The notes under the pieces: model-generated | Seen by the model: the letters and a program-made list of their open reading frames with translations, nothing else | What the model was told of the DNA's origin: nothing | Databases searched by the model: none | Made by a program: the position numbers and the translations under genes | From: Aliidiomarina sedimenti | Lineage (GTDB): Bacteria > Pseudomonadota > Gammaproteobacteria > Enterobacterales > Alteromonadaceae | NCBI RefSeq assembly: GCF_003986955.1 | Contig: NZ_PIPN01000003.1 | Coordinates: forward strand, 392,428 to 456,427 | Direction of reading: 5' to 3' | DNA: 64,000 nucleotides | Shown here: positions 17,382-27,010 of the stretch, one piece after another | Layout of the letters: every line of letters starts with the position of its first letter | Position numbering within the stretch: the first letter of the stretch is position 1

Positions 17382-20243
17382 TTACATGGCGGCTATTTTC
17401 GCCCGCTGCTGCTCCAGCGTGGTTAGCGTTTCCTGTTGCTCAACCAGTTTGGCCCGCTCTTTATCAATTACCGCAGGCGGTGCTTTGCTGACAAAGTTGT
17501 CGTTGTTGAGCTTGCCTTCAACCCGCTTGATCTCGCCCTGCGCTTTATCAATGGCTTTATCAAGGCGCGCCAGTTCAGCGTCCTTGTCAATCAGGCCGGC
17601 CATAGGAATATGAAGTTCCAGTTTGCCGACCAGCGCGGTTGCTGAGGCAGGGCCTTCGTCGTTGGCTCCAAGGAACTCAATGCTTTCCAGTTTTGCCAGC
17701 GCTTTTAAGAAGCTGGCGTTGTCATTCAAACGACGGCTGGCGGTGTCATCGGCATGCTTAATCAGCAACGGCAGTGCTTTGTTTGGTGAAATGTCCATTT
17801 CCCCGCGCACGTTACGAATGCCTTCGATGACCAGCTTAAGCCATTCCAGATCAGCCATTGCCTGGGGGAAGCGTTCTGCTTCAACCATCGGGAAGGGTTC
17901 TACCATGATGCTTTGGCGCGCGCTGGTGTCGATGCCCGCGACCACAGCGACACGTTGCCAGATGGCTTCGGTAATGTAGGGGGTGATTGGGTGCAGCATG
18001 CGCAGCAGCTTCTCTAAGGTTTGCACCAGGGTACGGCGGGTCCCGCGTTGCTGTGCTTCAGTGCCGTTAAAGAGCACTGGCTTGGTCAGCTCCAGGTACC
18101 AGTCACAGAACTGGTTCCAGGTGAACTCGTAAGCAATACTGGCGGCCTGATCAAAACGATAGGTGTCCAGTGCTTTGCGGAAGTCCGCGACCACTTTGTT
18201 AGTGCGCTCGATAATCCACTGGTCGGCCAGCGACAGCTCGATATCGTCATCAGCGGCATGTACACCGCAGTCATGCTCTTCGGTGTTCATCAGCACATAG
18301 CGGCTGGCGTTCCATAGTTTGTTGCAGAAATTACGGTAGCCTTCGAGACGCTTCATGTCCCAGTTAATATCACGCCCGGTTGATGCCAGTGCGGTGAGGG
18401 TAAAGCGCAGCGCATCGGTGCCGTGGGCGGTAATGCCTTCAGGGAATTCTTTGCGTGTGCGTTTGGCTATTTTATCTGCCAGTTTGCCCTGCATCATGTT
18501 GGCGGTGCGTTTCTCTACCAGTTCATCGGCGCTGATGCCGTCGATCATATCCAGCGGATCAAGCACGTTACCTTTCGACTTGGACATCTTGTTGCCTTCG
18601 TCGTCACGTATCAGCCCGGTCACATAGACTTTTTTGAACGGCACCTGTGGCTGGCCCTGCTCGTCTTTGAGGAAGTGCATGGTCATCATGATCATGCGTG
18701 CGACCCAGAAGAAAATGATGTCAAAACCAGTGACCAGAACATCCGTCGGGTGAAAGGTCTTCAGATCCTCAGTGTTTTCAGGCCAACCCAGGGTAGAGAA
18801 CGTCCACAAGGCGGATGAGAACCAGGTATCCAGTACGTCGTCGTCCTGTTTCAGCACCACGCTGTCACTCAGGCTGTGCTTCTGGCGTACTTCAGCTTCG
18901 TCGCGGCCGACATAGACGTTACCGTCTTCGTCATACCAGGCCGGGATACGGTGGCCCCACCATAGCTGGCGCGAGATACACCAGTCCTGAATGTCACGCA
19001 TCCAGGCAAAGTACATATTTTCGTATTGCTTTGGCACGAACTCGATACGACCGTCTTCAACCGCTGAGGTGGCTTCTTTAGCCAGCGGCGCGACACGGAC
19101 GTACCACTGATCGGTCAGGTAAGGTTCGATAACGACACCGGAACGGTCACCCATAGGGACCTTATTGGTGTGTTTTTCGATTTTCTCGAGTAAGCCTTTT
19201 GCTTCGAATGCCTCAACAATAGCCTTACGCGCCACGAAGCGGTCAAGGCCGGCATACTCAGCTGGCAGACTGGTGTCAGCATCAGCCAGTGGTTCGCCGT
19301 TGCTGCTGTAGATTTCCGCAGCGGTGAGCAATTGCGCGTCGTCATTGAGCACATTGATCAATGGCATGCCGTGCTTTTTACCTACTTCATAGTCGTTGAA
19401 GTCATGGGCCGGGGTGATTTTCACGCAACCGGTACCAAATTCAGGGTCGACATACTCATCGGCGATAATCGGAATGCGGCGGCCGACCAACGGCAGAGAA
19501 ATGTATTTGCCGTGCAGGTGCTGATAACGCTCGTCGTCCGGATGAACCGCAACACAGACATCACCGAGCATGGTTTCAGGTCGGGTGGTAGCAACGATCA
19601 GGTAATTAGCACCTTCAGCTGTGGTCGCGCCGTCGGCTAACGGGTAGCGTAAATGCCACAGGCTGCCGTCGGTGTCGATGTTCTCAACTTCAAGATCTGA
19701 AATAGCGGTTTTCAGCTTGGGATCCCAGTTCACCAGGCGTTTGCCACGGTAAATCAGATCATCTTCAAACAAGCGAACAAAGACTTCCTGGACCGCTGTG
19801 GAGAGGCCTTCGTCCATGGTAAAACGTTCGCGTTCCCAGTCGACTGAGTCGCCTAAACGACGCATTTGCTGGGTGATAGTGCCACCGGACTCTTCTTTCC
19901 ATTCCCAGATCTTATCAATAAAGGCGTCGCGGCCTAATTGGTGCCGGGTCGGTCCGCCTTCTGCCGCCAGTTTGCGCTCGACCACCATCTGCGTAGCGAT
20001 GCCCGCGTGGTCACTGCCCACCTGCCACAAGGTGTTGTTGCCATCCATCCGCTTATAACGGGTCAGAGTGTCCATGATGGTGTGCTGAAACGCATGCCCC
20101 ATGTGCAGGGACCCGGTTACGTTCGGCGGTGGGATCATAATGCTGTAGGACTGGCCTTGCCCACTGGGCTTAAAGTAACCCGCCTGTTCCCAGGTGTCAT
20201 ACATGGACTGCTCAATGGCGTGCGGAGAGTACGTCTTATCCAT
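17382..20243 (-). CDS. valS: Valyl-tRNA synthetase
   Basis: A class I aminoacyl-tRNA synthetase of 953 residues (E. coli 951). The HIGH motif appears in [14 protein letters not shown], the KMSKS loop in [13 protein letters not shown], and a C-terminal coiled coil ([18 protein letters not shown] and on) closes the protein. I chose the ATG at 20243 (protein starting [12 protein letters not shown]), with AAGGA upstream, over a TTG four codons earlier. It starts 12 bases after the holC stop, as in E. coli, and is the last gene of pepA-holC-valS. Confidence 0.97.
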   Translation of the reverse strand: MDKTYSPHAIEQSMYDTWEQAGYFKPSGQGQSYSIMIPPPNVTGSLHMGHAFQHTIMDTLTRYKRMDGNNTLWQVGSDHAGIATQMVVERKLAAEGGPTRHQLGRDAFIDKIWEWKEESGGTITQQMRRLGDSVDWERERFTMDEGLSTAVQEVFVRLFEDDLIYRGKRLVNWDPKLKTAISDLEVENIDTDGSLWHLRYPLADGATTAEGANYLIVATTRPETMLGDVCVAVHPDDERYQHLHGKYISLPLVGRRIPIIADEYVDPEFGTGCVKITPAHDFNDYEVGKKHGMPLINVLNDDAQLLTAAEIYSSNGEPLADADTSLPAEYAGLDRFVARKAIVEAFEAKGLLEKIEKHTNKVPMGDRSGVVIEPYLTDQWYVRVAPLAKEATSAVEDGRIEFVPKQYENMYFAWMRDIQDWCISRQLWWGHRIPAWYDEDGNVYVGRDEAEVRQKHSLSDSVVLKQDDDVLDTWFSSALWTFSTLGWPENTEDLKTFHPTDVLVTGFDIIFFWVARMIMMTMHFLKDEQGQPQVPFKKVYVTGLIRDDEGNKMSKSKGNVLDPLDMIDGISADELVEKRTANMMQGKLADKIAKRTRKEFPEGITAHGTDALRFTLTALASTGRDINWDMKRLEGYRNFCNKLWNASRYVLMNTEEHDCGVHAADDDIELSLADQWIIERTNKVVADFRKALDTYRFDQAASIAYEFTWNQFCDWYLELTKPVLFNGTEAQQRGTRRTLVQTLEKLLRMLHPITPYITEAIWQRVAVVAGIDTSARQSIMVEPFPMVEAERFPQAMADLEWLKLVIEGIRNVRGEMDISPNKALPLLIKHADDTASRRLNDNASFLKALAKLESIEFLGANDEGPASATALVGKLELHIPMAGLIDKDAELARLDKAIDKAQGEIKRVEGKLNNDNFVSKAPPAVIDKERAKLVEQQETLTTLEQQRAKIAAM

Positions 20244-20255
20244 AATATCCTTCAA

Positions 20256-20702
20256 TTAATCGTTGGCGGTCAGGGTGGCCTGCTCGGTATGCAGAGCGAT
20301 GCCAAACTGACGATATTGCTTATAGCGTTCGCGGGCGAGGGCACGCGCCGTATCGTCCTGAGGAACAAAATCTATGACCTGCTGGGCGCGTTGCGCGACA
20401 GAGGGTACTTGCTGGCTGAGGTTAATCAGCAATGGCCAGGGTTTGCCCTGACTCGCAGCCGGCCAGCTGACCTCGACCGGACAGCCTGAGGGCGGGCCTT
20501 CACCGGTTAAACTATGCGGAACAAAGGCCTGCGCCGGTAGTTGCCAGAGCAACTCGTCGATAGCCTCGGCCTGGTTTTTGTCGCTTGCCATGACCAGCAC
20601 CCGACGGCCCTGCCGGAACGCGTCGCTAACCTGCTGACAGACGAAGGGTAACAGGTTGTCGTCCCCGATGCTGTCGAGCAGGTAAAAGCGCGCATGAGCC
20701 AT
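20256..20702 (-). CDS. holC: DNA polymerase III chi subunit
   Basis: A 148-residue chi subunit of the clamp-loader complex, which links the loader (through psi) to SSB. Family blocks seen: ARFYLLDS at the start, the region FVPHSLTGEGPPSGCPVEV, and FVPQDDTARALARERYKQYR at the end. I chose the ATG at 20702, one base after the pepA stop; in-frame starts further upstream lie within pepA and do not match the family. Tight packing indicates cotranscription with pepA and valS. Confidence 0.92.
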   Translation of the reverse strand: MAHARFYLLDSIGDDNLLPFVCQQVSDAFRQGRRVLVMASDKNQAEAIDELLWQLPAQAFVPHSLTGEGPPSGCPVEVSWPAASQGKPWPLLINLSQQVPSVAQRAQQVIDFVPQDDTARALARERYKQYRQFGIALHTEQATLTAND

Positions 20703-20703
20703 G

Positions 20704-22209
20704 TTATTCGCCAGCCTCGGCACCAGCACGGCTGAGCAGGAACTGGGTTAACAGAGGAACCGGGCGACCGGTGGACCCTTTGTTTTTACCACCTTGCCAG
20801 GCAGTACCGGCAATATCCATATGCGCCCACTGGTATTTTTTGGTAAAGCGCGAGAGGAAACAGGCGGCGGTAATGGTTCCCGCCGGACGGCCACCTAAAT
20901 TGGTCATGTCGGCAAACGGACTGTCGAGCATGTCCTGATACTCATCCCATAAGGGTAAGCGCCAGGCGCGGTCGCTGCTTTGCTCACCGGCGTTGATCAG
21001 TTCATGAGCGAGCGGATTATGGCTACTGAGGACCGCACTGGCGTGGGCACCGAGGGCTATCACACAGGCCCCGGTCAAAGTTGCCAGGTCGACGACGGAT
21101 TCCGGATTAAAGCGCTCAACATAGGTCAGTGCATCGCACAGTACCAGGCGGCCTTCGGCGTCGGTGTTGAGAACTTCGACGGTCTGCCCTGACATGGTGG
21201 TGAGCACATCGCCTGGGCGGTAGGCCTTGCCGTCTGGCATGTTTTCACAGCCAGCCAGAACACCGATGACATTAATAGGCAGCTGCAGTTCAGCCAGTGC
21301 CTGCATGGTGCCAAGCACACCGGCGGCACCGCCCATGTCGTATTTCATTTCGTCCATCGCTTCAGACGGCTTGATTGAGATACCGCCGGAATCAAAGGTC
21401 AGCCCTTTGCCGACCAGCACAATAGGGGCTTTGTCATCGCTAGCGCCCTGGTAATGCATCAGTGTCATCACGGGTGGGTTGGCAGAGCCTTGCGACACGG
21501 CGAGATAGGCGTTCATGCCAAGTTCAGCCATTTGTTCGCGTTCAACCCGCTCAACACGCAGGTTGGTGTAATTTTCCGCTACATTCTCAGCTTGCTCAGC
21601 AAGCCACTCTGGATTGCAGATATTCGGTGGCATATTGCCGGCGTCGCGACACAGGTGAACCCCTTTGGAGACGGCCAGGCCATGATTGATAGCCCGCTCA
21701 CCAAGGTTGAGTTCGCGACGGGTTGGGACGTTGAAGACCAGCTTGCGCAAGGGTCGACGCGGTTCTTCTTTTTTGGTCTTAAGCTGGTTAAAGGTGTACA
21801 GGCTGCTGTGGGCTGCTTCAACCGCCTGACGTACTTTCCAGTAGGTATCGCGGCCTTTGACATGCAGTTCACTCAAGAAGCAGATGGCTTCCATTGAACC
21901 TGTCTCATTGAGGTTGGCAATGGTTTTGCTGATGATTTGCTTATACTGGCGTTCATCCAGCTCGCGTTCTTTGCCACAACCAACCAGAAGTACGCGCTCA
22001 CTAAGGATATTAGGCACATTGTGCAGCAACAGCATTTGTCCGGCTTTGCCTTCGAGATCGCCGCGGCGCAACAGATTGCTGATATAGCCGTCGCTCACGG
22101 TGTCCAGTTGCTCGGCAGCGGGAGATAAACGGCGCGGCTCAAAAACGCCGACTACAATACAGGCTGAACGCTGTTTTTCGGGACTGCCGCTTTTTACATT
22201 AAATTCCAT
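20704..22209 (-). CDS. pepA: Leucyl aminopeptidase A
   Basis: A 501-residue M17 cytosolic metallo-aminopeptidase, very similar to E. coli PepA throughout. Metal-binding and catalytic motifs: [27 protein letters not shown] and the M17 signature NTDAEGRL. E. coli PepA also binds DNA (Xer recombination and carAB control), but whether this one does is unknown. The ATG at 22209 with GGGAG upstream gives the family start [19 protein letters not shown]; a longer frame to 22266 is unsupported. Confidence 0.97.
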   Translation of the reverse strand: MEFNVKSGSPEKQRSACIVVGVFEPRRLSPAAEQLDTVSDGYISNLLRRGDLEGKAGQMLLLHNVPNILSERVLLVGCGKERELDERQYKQIISKTIANLNETGSMEAICFLSELHVKGRDTYWKVRQAVEAAHSSLYTFNQLKTKKEEPRRPLRKLVFNVPTRRELNLGERAINHGLAVSKGVHLCRDAGNMPPNICNPEWLAEQAENVAENYTNLRVERVEREQMAELGMNAYLAVSQGSANPPVMTLMHYQGASDDKAPIVLVGKGLTFDSGGISIKPSEAMDEMKYDMGGAAGVLGTMQALAELQLPINVIGVLAGCENMPDGKAYRPGDVLTTMSGQTVEVLNTDAEGRLVLCDALTYVERFNPESVVDLATLTGACVIALGAHASAVLSSHNPLAHELINAGEQSSDRAWRLPLWDEYQDMLDSPFADMTNLGGRPAGTITAACFLSRFTKKYQWAHMDIAGTAWQGGKNKGSTGRPVPLLTQFLLSRAGAEAGE

Positions 22210-22248
22210 GGTGACTCCCATTTCTGGTGAATTCCAAACAAGCATGGC

Positions 22249-22254
22249 ATTATA
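22249..22254 (-). promoter_or_regulatory. Candidate -10 of the pepA promoter
   Basis: A consensus TATAAT on the minus strand lies 40 bases before the pepA ATG, in the divergent pepA/lptF spacer. I do not see a good -35 at 16-18 bases, so this is tentative. Confidence 0.4.
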
Positions 22255-22390
22255 CGTCGAATCCATGGGTCGAACTCATGACGCGAGCCTATGCTGAATA
22301 TTGGCTTGCAGGGCTATTCTTATGAAAACGACAAGTTTACCTAAATACTCGCTTATTTCCAGTGAAAAGCAAGGTTAAGAGAACTATTAC

Positions 22391-23497
22391 GTGCGCATTT
22401 TTCGTTACTTAACTCGCGAAACATTCAAAGCTCAGCTCGCTGTTTTTACCGTGCTGATGGTTATTTTTCTAAGCCAGCAGTTTGTTTCTGTGCTGGCCGA
22501 TGCTTCAGAAGGCAGTATACCAGCCGGGCTCATCATACAGGTGCTTGGGTTGCAATTGCCTGCGTTAGCGGCACTGATCCTCCCAATCAGCCTGTTTTTA
22601 GGCATTTTGATGGCTCATGGGCGTATCTATGCGGACAATGAAATGGCGGTGTTACATGCCTGCGGCGTTAGCGAATGGTACGTCACCCGGGTCACTCTGG
22701 TCCTCTCATCTGCTCTGGCATGTATGACCGCGGTGCTCACCTTATGGCTCGGCCCCTGGGCGCTGAGTCAGGAATATGAGATTGCAGAACGGGCGCGGAT
22801 GGAAGCCGGACTGAGCGCGGTGCAGACCGGACGTTTTCAACAGGCGGCCAGTCAGAACGCGGTTATTTTTGTCGAACGGCAGGAGTCGGATGGCACTCTG
22901 AGCGGGGTTTTCGTCGCCCAGTTGCCGGAACGTGCTGAGCTCCGCGGGGAGCGGGCGAGTGTGGTCATGGCTGAAACGGGCACGGTCAATTCGGACGGTG
23001 CTGGTGCTCAGACTCTGGTACTGGAAAACGGACGGCGTTATTCGCAACATGTGATCGATCTCGACCATCAGGTGATGCAGTTTGACCGTTATCAAATGCA
23101 AATACGCGAGCAGGAAGTGGATCAGGAACGACGACGTTTAGAAGCGATTCCGACCCTTGAGCTGGCCAGTCGCGGCGATTACCAGGCCCAGGCCGAGTTG
23201 CAGTGGCGTATTGCGATCCCACTGGCGATGCCCCTGCTTACTCTGATTGCAGTGCCATTATCACGGGTTAATCCGCGGCAGGGGAAATTCGCCCGAATGG
23301 GGCCTGCGTTGTTAATTTACCTGGGGTATTTCCTGGTACTGATGGCTGCTAAACGGGCACTGGGTGATGGTGCATTTTCACCCGTGATTGGCTTGTGGTG
23401 GATCCATGTGGCGCTGGCCGTGTTTGGGTTCTTACTGGTGTTTAAAGGGCGTTCCGCAGGGCAGAAAGTGGTGGCCAGAATCAGGGGGCGTAGCTGA
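22391..23497 (+). CDS. lptF: LPS export ABC transporter permease LptF
   Basis: LptF, with LptG and the ATPase LptB, extracts LPS from the inner membrane and passes it to LptC. The 368-residue protein has three transmembrane segments at each end flanking a periplasmic jellyroll (about residues 125-270). It starts at GTG, giving MRIFRYLTRETFKAQ. Divergent placement from pepA and a one-base stop/start overlap with lptG match the E. coli arrangement. Confidence 0.95.
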   Translation: MRIFRYLTRETFKAQLAVFTVLMVIFLSQQFVSVLADASEGSIPAGLIIQVLGLQLPALAALILPISLFLGILMAHGRIYADNEMAVLHACGVSEWYVTRVTLVLSSALACMTAVLTLWLGPWALSQEYEIAERARMEAGLSAVQTGRFQQAASQNAVIFVERQESDGTLSGVFVAQLPERAELRGERASVVMAETGTVNSDGAGAQTLVLENGRRYSQHVIDLDHQVMQFDRYQMQIREQEVDQERRRLEAIPTLELASRGDYQAQAELQWRIAIPLAMPLLTLIAVPLSRVNPRQGKFARMGPALLIYLGYFLVLMAAKRALGDGAFSPVIGLWWIHVALAVFGFLLVFKGRSAGQKVVARIRGRS

Positions 23498-24567
23498 TGT
23501 TCAGTATTCTAGATCGCTACATTGGTAAAACAGTGTTAACCACCACCGCCCTAAGTCTTGCGGTACTGGCTGGGCTAAGCGGCTTGATTCGTTTTGTTGA
23601 GCAGGTGCGCAGTATTGGCCGCGGCAGTTACGACATGATGGACGTACTGGCGTTTGTATTTCTTAGCGTGCCGCGTGATGTGGAGCAGTTTTTCCCCATG
23701 GCGACGCTGCTGGGGGGCCTAATTGGGATGGGGATGCTGGCCAGTAACAGTGAGCTGGTGGTTATGATGGCGGCTGGCCGGTCGCGGCTTGATATTGTCG
23801 GCTCAGTGATGAAGTCGGCGATTATTATGATGCTGGCGATTACCGCGATTGGCGAGTGGGTGGCGCCGCAGATGGAAAGTAAGGCGCGCCAGTTGCGTGC
23901 CCAGGCGATATCGGGCGGTAGCCTGATCAGCGGCCCGCAGGGGCAGTGGGCACGGGACGGCAGCCAGTTTATCAATATTGGTGAAGTGCAGGACACCGGT
24001 TTGCTGCTGGACGTGACGATTTACCAGTTTTCAGAACAACGCAAACTGGAACGGGTCATTCGTGGTGAAAGTGCTCAGTATGCAGATGACGGCTGGCGGG
24101 TACGCAATGTGCGCTATACCGAAATGCAGGAAGATGCGATCGATAATTACCGACTGGCCAGTTGGGTCTGGCGCTCGGGATTGACCCCGGATAAGCTCGG
24201 GGTGTTAACGGTCAACCCTGAGGCTTTGCCAATTCGGGGATTGCGTGGATACGTCAATTATCTGAACAGCAACAATCAGGATGCAAGCCGCTATGAGTTG
24301 GCATTGTGGCGCAAAACCCTGGCCCCCCTGACAGTCGCGGTGATGTTATTAGTGGCCTTGTCATTTATTTTCGGACCGTTGCGCTCGGTGACGATGGGCG
24401 CAAGGATTCTGTTAGGGGTCATTACTGGCTTCGTCTTTCATATGTCGAACGAAGTATTCGGACCGGTTTCCCAGGTCTATAGTCTGCCGCCAGCGTTAGG
24501 AGCGGTGTTACCCAGCCTTTTATTTGCCACTGCGGCAATCTATATATTGCACCGACAACGGGTTTAG
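23497..24567 (+). CDS. lptG: LPS export ABC transporter permease LptG
   Basis: The 356-residue partner of LptF, with the same layout of three transmembrane helices, a periplasmic jellyroll and three helices. Characteristic segments are LDRYIGKTVLTTT at the start, SNSELVVMMAAGRSRLDI, and the C-terminal block with SMGARI-like RSVTMGARILLG. The ATG overlaps the lptF stop (TGATG), implying translational coupling and a fixed ratio. A terminator follows. Confidence 0.95.
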   Translation: MFSILDRYIGKTVLTTTALSLAVLAGLSGLIRFVEQVRSIGRGSYDMMDVLAFVFLSVPRDVEQFFPMATLLGGLIGMGMLASNSELVVMMAAGRSRLDIVGSVMKSAIIMMLAITAIGEWVAPQMESKARQLRAQAISGGSLISGPQGQWARDGSQFINIGEVQDTGLLLDVTIYQFSEQRKLERVIRGESAQYADDGWRVRNVRYTEMQEDAIDNYRLASWVWRSGLTPDKLGVLTVNPEALPIRGLRGYVNYLNSNNQDASRYELALWRKTLAPLTVAVMLLVALSFIFGPLRSVTMGARILLGVITGFVFHMSNEVFGPVSQVYSLPPALGAVLPSLLFATAAIYILHRQRV

Positions 24568-24570
24568 GTG

Positions 24571-24602
24571 AAAAAAAACGCCTGACTAGCAGGCGTTTTT
24601 TT
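24571..24602. terminator. Bidirectional terminator between lptG and the RDD gene
   Basis: A GC-rich stem (24578-24584 with 24590-24596) is flanked by eight A and about seven T, so it can serve both convergent genes. Confidence 0.9.
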
Positions 24603-24636
24603 GTATGTTAGTTATATATGTTATGTACGTGGTTGG

Positions 24637-25140
24637 TTACTTAAGGCGTCGCCAGTTACGTAATTTATTGGCTTCGGCGCTTAATTCGATGACCTCACAG
24701 CCTGCCACCCGATCATGCCAGCCCAGCTTTTCCCGCGAGAACAGCACGCCGATATTACTTAACCCGAATGCTGCCAGAAGCAGCCGAATGGTTGCCTGCT
24801 TCCAGCTAATGCCGGAACCATCGGTATTCTGTACCTTCATTCGCCACGCGCGCATGCCAATGGTTTGACCGCCACGAACCCAGAACCCGGCAAAAAACCA
24901 AAACACCACAGCTAGCAGATACGCCTGAAACAGCAGATTGCCTTCCAGAACATTTGCATGGTCGGTGCCAGCCGGTAGTGTTAACAGGTTGCTGGCAACC
25001 AATATAGCAACGAAGGCCAGCGCGAGCCCGGAAGCAAGCATCAGAATAGCGGTAATCGCCAGAAGATCGTATACCCATGCGCCAACGCGACGGAAAAATC
25101 CGGCACGGGGAAAGACGGTGTGGTCGGGGTTTGCGGACAT
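24637..25140 (-). CDS. RDD family membrane protein
   Basis: A 167-residue protein with the RDD signature: RRVGAWVYDLLAI (Arg and Asp in the first helix), then a second long hydrophobic stretch, and the C-terminal RGGQTIGMRAWRMKV and LGWHDRVAGCEVI. About three transmembrane segments are visible. RDD proteins are of mostly unknown function; some are proposed to be Na+/H+ antiporters, but nothing here shows that. Convergent with lptG, a linkage I recall from other Alteromonadales and pseudomonads. Start ATG at 25140. Confidence 0.82.
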   Translation of the reverse strand: MSANPDHTVFPRAGFFRRVGAWVYDLLAITAILMLASGLALAFVAILVASNLLTLPAGTDHANVLEGNLLFQAYLLAVVFWFFAGFWVRGGQTIGMRAWRMKVQNTDGSGISWKQATIRLLLAAFGLSNIGVLFSREKLGWHDRVAGCEVIELSAEANKLRNWRRLK

Positions 25141-25207
25141 AACCGAGTCTCATGTTTAAAACTTGAACGGGGGCGCATGATAACATGAAATTTCTGTGAA
25201 ATTCCCC

Positions 25208-25235
25208 TTGATTCAACTCAGTGCGCGGGTATAAT
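25208..25235 (+). promoter_or_regulatory. Sigma-70 promoter of tRNA-Leu
   Basis: TTGATT at 25208-25213 and a perfect TATAAT at 25230-25235 are separated by 16 bases and followed by a C-rich discriminator. The expected start is about 40 bases before the mature tRNA. Confidence 0.8.
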
Positions 25236-25283
25236 GCCTCTCGCTTTGACGGCACTTTTAGCGCAGTCGGGCAGCCCTCCTAA

Positions 25284-25370
25284 GCCTGGGTGGCGAAATT
25301 GGTAGACGCAGCGGATTCAAAATCCGCCGGGGTTAAACCCGTGTCGGTTCGAGTCCGACCCTAGGCACCA
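25284..25370 (+). tRNA. tRNA-Leu (anticodon CAA)
   Basis: An 87-base class II tRNA with a 7-bp acceptor stem (25284-25290 with 25360-25366, one G-T pair), an encoded CCA end, a T arm GGTTCGAGTCC, and a long variable arm. The anticodon stem GCGGA/TCCGC encloses a 7-base loop TTCAAAA, so the anticodon is CAA, reading the leucine codon UUG. No duplicated 3' end, which would suggest an integrated element, is seen nearby. Confidence 0.95.
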
Positions 25371-25731
25371 TATTTTTTGATTCCCCTGTTATATATAACG
25401 TGTTTTATAGTGAGGCTTTCGGCCTGGCGGAATTGCGCTTATTCCCTTACAAGCCGCGGTTACGTGCGCCTGGACTCGATTTGTCAGTTCCAGTACTGAG
25501 TTAATGCGTTGTTCATTAATTGCTTGATGAAAATTAAGAACATTGATACGGTCTACCCAGGAATGTAAAAAGAACGTAAAGGGATGTACCATGTCAATTC
25601 GCCGCACTATTTCCATTGACTGTCACCCCCCTCTATTATCGTCGTTCAAATACCCTGCAGGAAAGCAAATGTCATTGTATGCGCGGTCCTGATTTCGCAT
25701 AGAATGAATCAATAACTAATGGAGATAGAGA
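25371..25731. other. Gene-poor AT-rich spacer after tRNA-Leu
   Basis: This 361-base stretch between the tRNA and the lipoprotein gene has a T run just after the tRNA (25373-25378) that may aid termination. It contains one weakly supported minus-strand reading frame at 25389-25616, listed separately. Base composition is clearly more AT-rich than the neighbouring core genes. I see no repeat or integrase remnant. Confidence 0.5.
25389..25616 (-). CDS. Possible small hypothetical protein (75 residues)
   Basis: An open frame of 75 codons starts at ATG 25616, preceded by a GGGGGTGA purine run about six bases upstream, which is a usable ribosome site. The product (MEIVRRIDMVHPFTFFLHSW at the N-terminus) has no motif, signal peptide or transmembrane segment I recognise. 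It is the only open frame of note in this spacer. It could equally be chance. Confidence 0.3.
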   Translation of the reverse strand: MEIVRRIDMVHPFTFFLHSWVDRINVLNFHQAINEQRINSVLELTNRVQAHVTAACKGISAIPPGRKPHYKTRYI

Positions 25732-26259
25732 ATGAAGAAATTGCTCTTCGGCGCACCTCTTGTTTTGGCTTTAACTGGTTGCGTGAGTGATACAGATTTT
25801 GTGAAAAACGGAACCATGGATTTCAATGGGACTATTACCGTTGGCGAAGCTCTGGATAGCTGGAAAAGCTGCGAAAAAAGAGAGTGGGAAGAATTTGAGA
25901 CCGATAATGGTGTGCAAGTTGTTCAGTTTTCCTGTCAACATAAAATCGAGCAGTTTATTTCCCGCACAAAGAGCTTGTTGCCAGAAAATGAGTTAGAAGA
26001 TGCTGACCACCTGGATATTGATTCAAACTTACAAACTTTTCAGTTTACGATAAATCGAGATCAGACGTTTCAAATTGATAATGTTCAAATAAGAACCACG
26101 TGGGCGGATGGTACCTCGTTCGAAGACTCGCAGGAACCGGTTGAGCAATTACAAACCGCCTATGCTAATCAACTTAACTTTGATCCGAATGAGCTGGACA
26201 GCACAGTGGCGGCACAGATGGCGTATGTGTTTATGGTTATTAAATCGAGAGCAAATTAA
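25732..26259 (+). CDS. Putative outer-membrane lipoprotein, unknown function
   Basis: A 175-residue protein with a type II signal peptide: MKK, a hydrophobic core, and lipobox LTGC with Cys17. Residue +2 is Val, not Asp, which points to outer-membrane sorting. The mature part is acidic and has two further cysteines (SCEKREWEEF and VVQFSCQHK), perhaps a periplasmic disulfide. A strong GGAGATAGAGA precedes the ATG. It is followed 36 bases later by a DUF805 gene and they probably form an operon. The coding sequence is AT-rich relative to flanking genes, hinting at acquisition. I do not recognise the function. Confidence 0.8.
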   Translation: MKKLLFGAPLVLALTGCVSDTDFVKNGTMDFNGTITVGEALDSWKSCEKREWEEFETDNGVQVVQFSCQHKIEQFISRTKSLLPENELEDADHLDIDSNLQTFQFTINRDQTFQIDNVQIRTTWADGTSFEDSQEPVEQLQTAYANQLNFDPNELDSTVAAQMAYVFMVIKSRAN

Positions 26260-26295
26260 ATTTCTATCAGGTAAATCACACAATAAGGAAACTAT

Positions 26296-26667
26296 ATGAA
26301 CTGGTATTTAAAAGTGTTAAAGCAGTATGCAGTATTTCAGGGGCGTGCACGCCGCAAAGAATATTGGATGTTTATACTTTTTAACTTAATTGTAAGCTTT
26401 GTTCTTGGCTTTATTGATGGTGTCATAGGTACGTTCGATGCTGAAATTGGACTAGGGTTACTTAGCGGTGTTTATGCACTCGCAATATTTATTCCAAGTC
26501 TTGCTGTTCTGGTGCGCAGACTGCACGACACAGGGCGGTCAGGTTGGTGGATTTTCATCTCATTAATTCCGTTAATCGGTTTGATCGTGTTACTTGTATT
26601 TTTAGTTCAGGACAGCAACCCTGAAGATAATATATATGGTAGCAATCCAAAAGCAGTTGCTGCCTAA
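26296..26667 (+). CDS. DUF805 family inner-membrane protein
   Basis: A 123-residue protein related to E. coli YhaH/YhaI. It opens with MNWYLKVLKQYAVFQGRARRKEYWMF, the typical DUF805 amphipathic entry (F-x-GRARRKEYW), followed by three to four hydrophobic segments and the conserved VRRLHDTGRSGWW. It ends with DSNPEDNIYGSNP, also typical. The family's role is unknown. AAGGAAAC precedes the ATG. A terminator follows, closing the lipoprotein-DUF805 unit. Confidence 0.88.
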   Translation: MNWYLKVLKQYAVFQGRARRKEYWMFILFNLIVSFVLGFIDGVIGTFDAEIGLGLLSGVYALAIFIPSLAVLVRRLHDTGRSGWWIFISLIPLIGLIVLLVFLVQDSNPEDNIYGSNPKAVAA

Positions 26668-26696
26668 GGTTAGTCTCAAAAGATAATCATGTGATC

Positions 26697-26730
26697 AAAA
26701 AGCGCGACTTTTCACAAGTCGCGCTTTTTT
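26697..26730 (+). terminator. Terminator after the DUF805 gene
   Basis: A long stem (A-rich base plus GCGCGACTT paired with AAGTCGCGC, loop 26711-26715) is followed by a T run at 26725-26730. Confidence 0.9.
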
Positions 26731-27010
26731 CCTTTAGTGCTTACCTCCAACGTTTTCGTCACTCGTCATTTCTCAATACCCAATCCTTACTCGTCACGCA
26801 CCGACTCCCAAGGCGATGATCTAGGGTTGCTGGTGTCACTCATGTTAACCTCGTTTAATCTCACTTTGAGCTTCCAAGTTAAGTCCCGCGTAATCCGGCC
26901 TGGCTGCCAGTGCTTGTAGCTTCCGTACGCCCGTCTGAAAGCGCATAGTGAGCAGCGAGTGTTGATGCATCATCTACATAGGTTGGTTCTTTGGCAGAAG
27001 GGAAGTGCTT
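26731..27010. other. Spacer before the ferredoxin-NADP reductase gene
   Basis: Together with the preceding terminator region this makes a 343-base stretch without a convincing gene (26668-27010). It holds a perfect 10-bp palindrome TGATGCATCA at 26963-26972, about 40 bases before the reductase start, which could be an operator. A 60-codon open frame at 26737-26919 lacks a ribosome site and a recognisable product. Confidence 0.5.

Noticed and set aside
25284..25370. tRNA-Leu as an active att site
   Set aside because: I looked for a repeated 3' end of the tRNA in the following 2 kb and for an integrase frame and saw neither, so no mobile element is called.
26737..26919. 60-codon open frame before fpr
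   Set aside because: No ribosome site, no motif, and it begins just after the terminator of the upstream operon; probably chance.
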